From: a virus
Direction: 5' to 3' (one strand)
IMG/VR virus record: IMGVR_UViG_3300049218_000009
Location: 1-20,807 of that record
Length of the DNA: 20,807 bases
In this document: positions 20,329-20,807 of the stretch, in pieces
Layout of the letters: every line of letters starts with the position of its first letter
Position numbering within the stretch: position 1 is the stretch's first letter
Notes under the pieces: model-generated
What the model was told of the DNA's origin: nothing
The model's database searches: none
What the model saw: only the letters and a program-made list of their open reading frames with translations
Translations under genes and position numbers: made by a program

Positions 20329-20549
20329 GCGGGGACACCCCGTGTCGGTGCGAGAAACCCGACCGCGCCCGATGGGTCGTCGTGCAACGCAATTGCAGCC
20401 ATTCGGCATTTGCGGGGTACCGCTACACTCCGAGCGCGTATAGCTCGGTTCGATGCACGGCATGCAACGGCGTTTGGCGTACAAAAGCCGGATATGTTGA
20501 CACGCTTCCCGATGGGACGCTGTTTCAAGCTGTGACGCGCGTCATTTAA
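20325..20549 (+). CDS. Small zinc-binding protein of unknown function
   Basis: ATG 20325 overlaps the previous stop as ATGA and gives 74 residues. Cysteines and a histidine at C7, C9, C24, H26, C44 and C47 form CxC, CxH and CxxC pairs, a zinc-finger-like set. Between them are RWVVVQRNCSHSAFAGY and VRCTACNGVWRTKAGYVDTLPDG, which looks like a zinc ribbon with a beta hairpin. It may bind nucleic acid or a protein. The gene is in the same operon as the winged-helix gene. A palindrome TGACGCGCGTCA (20533-20544) overlaps its last codons. The family is not recognised. Confidence 0.6.
   Translation: MSGDTPCRCEKPDRARWVVVQRNCSHSAFAGYRYTPSAYSSVRCTACNGVWRTKAGYVDTLPDGTLFQAVTRVI
20533..20544. promoter_or_regulatory. 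12-bp palindrome TGACGCGCGTCA
   Basis: It is perfect and lies at the end of the zinc-protein gene, eight bases before a second palindrome of the same TGAC type. It may be part of a two-site operator for the next gene, or codon coincidence. Confidence 0.35.
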
Positions 20550-20551
20550 GA

Positions 20552-20584
20552 AACTGACACGTTTGTCAGTTCCTAATTTATAAT
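20552..20584 (+). promoter_or_regulatory. Promoter and operator-like region: palindrome plus TATAAT
   Basis: AACTGACA, a CGTT spacer and TGTCAGTT form an inverted repeat with eight-base arms (20552-20571). CTGACA (20554-20559) followed after 19 bases by a perfect TATAAT (20579-20584) could be a promoter for the GTG 20625 gene. TTGTCA-17-CATACT is an alternative reading. The central TGACACGTTTGTCA resembles TGACACGCGTGTCA at 19982-19995. A terminator is less likely: no T-run follows the stem. Confidence 0.5.
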
Positions 20585-20624
20585 TCATACTGCAATTACT
20601 TTCACCAATCACCCGGAGTATCAC

Positions 20625-20807
20625 GTGCAATTGACAAAGACCCTCCTTAAGACTTGGAACGCTTGCGCCGACGGGCTCAAGTATTTCGTGTCGAACTTCC
20701 CGCAAGGCGCAGACTACGGCGCGGTGCAATCCAAACTACACGCCGACAAAAAGTACGAATGGGCCTCGTGGCTCACGAACGCCGCTTGGGCCGCAGCATT
20801 CAACACG
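20625..20807 (+). CDS. Phage protein of unknown function, 5' part
   Basis: GTG 20625 with CGGAG seven bases upstream opens a frame that runs to the window end without a stop (61 codons visible). The visible residues are KTLLKTWNACADGLKYFVSNFPQGADYGAVQSKLHADKKYEWASWLTNAAW. The W-x-x-C-x-D-G-L-x-(W/Y)-F...FPQG...WL pattern is seen in phage proteins that continue into Gly-rich repeats; nothing more is visible. The gene has its own promoter-like region. Its function cannot be given. Confidence 0.6.
   Translation, partial: MQLTKTLLKTWNACADGLKYFVSNFPQGADYGAVQSKLHADKKYEWASWLTNAAWAAAFNT

Noticed and set aside
20552-20590. Rho-independent terminator after the zinc-protein gene
   Set aside because: The eight-base stem is present, but the bases after it are CCTAATTTATAATT with no T-run and contain a perfect -10. 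An operator/promoter reading fits better.
19923-20729. Leftward open frame of 268 codons opposite the small rightward genes
   Set aside because: It overlaps two rightward genes that have ribosome sites, an ATGA overlap, zinc-finger cysteines and promoter-like sites. The leftward translation has no recognisable pattern and no good start signal; it is a GC-rich shadow.

Overview
The window is the head-to-tail structural gene block of a contractile-tailed (myovirus-type) dsDNA phage or prophage of a Gram-negative bacterium. The base composition is fairly GC-rich, the ribosome-binding sites are of the AGGA/GGAG type and the promoter-like sites are sigma70-like. No host gene, tRNA, integrase or CRISPR array is visible, so phage versus prophage cannot be decided and the host genus cannot be named. 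The family order (DUF1073 portal, MuF, DUF2213 protease, Gp24-like cement, DUF2184 capsid, DUF4054 adaptor, DUF3383 sheath, Dit-like, plug, hub, spike, gp25-like, gpJ) is that of simple-baseplate myophages. Family names come from reading the translations and were not checked by any search.

Almost everything from about 19.9 kb down to base 1 is one tightly packed leftward transcription unit, often with ATGA stop/start overlaps. From right to left: portal (18.2-19.8 kb); an accessory cassette of a cupin protein, a small unknown protein, a winged-helix-like protein, a calcineurin-like phosphoesterase and a DUF5664-type protein (15.7-18.05 kb); MuF; DUF2213 prohead protease; an endonuclease VII-like HNH gene lying between the protease and the acidic scaffold; scaffold; cement protein; major capsid protein; a second cement paralogue; a protein of unknown function; DUF4054 adaptor; HK97 gp10-like protein; connector; tail terminator; sheath; tube; tail assembly chaperone with a -1 frameshift; tape measure with an embedded lysozyme-like domain; Dit-like protein; plug; hub; spike; gp25-like protein; and the first 47 codons of baseplate gpJ. 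From about 19.98 kb rightwards the strand switches: a small winged-helix-like protein, a small zinc-finger protein and the start of a third gene, with promoter-like sites that overlap TGACA-type palindromes. The large terminase is not next to the portal in this window.

The most notable points are: (i) a beta-rich, Gly/Thr-rich domain inserted into three unrelated structural proteins (sheath, adaptor and, twice, cement); (ii) the HNH gene splitting the protease/scaffold locus, with its 3' end repeating both the protein motif and the promoter-like site found at the protease 3' end; (iii) paralogous cement proteins on both sides of the capsid gene; (iv) a GGGTTTT slippery site that yields a 214-residue chaperone fusion; (v) a likely one-base frameshift at the portal 5' end; and (vi) promoter-like sites whose -10 elements lie only 6-8 bases from start codons.
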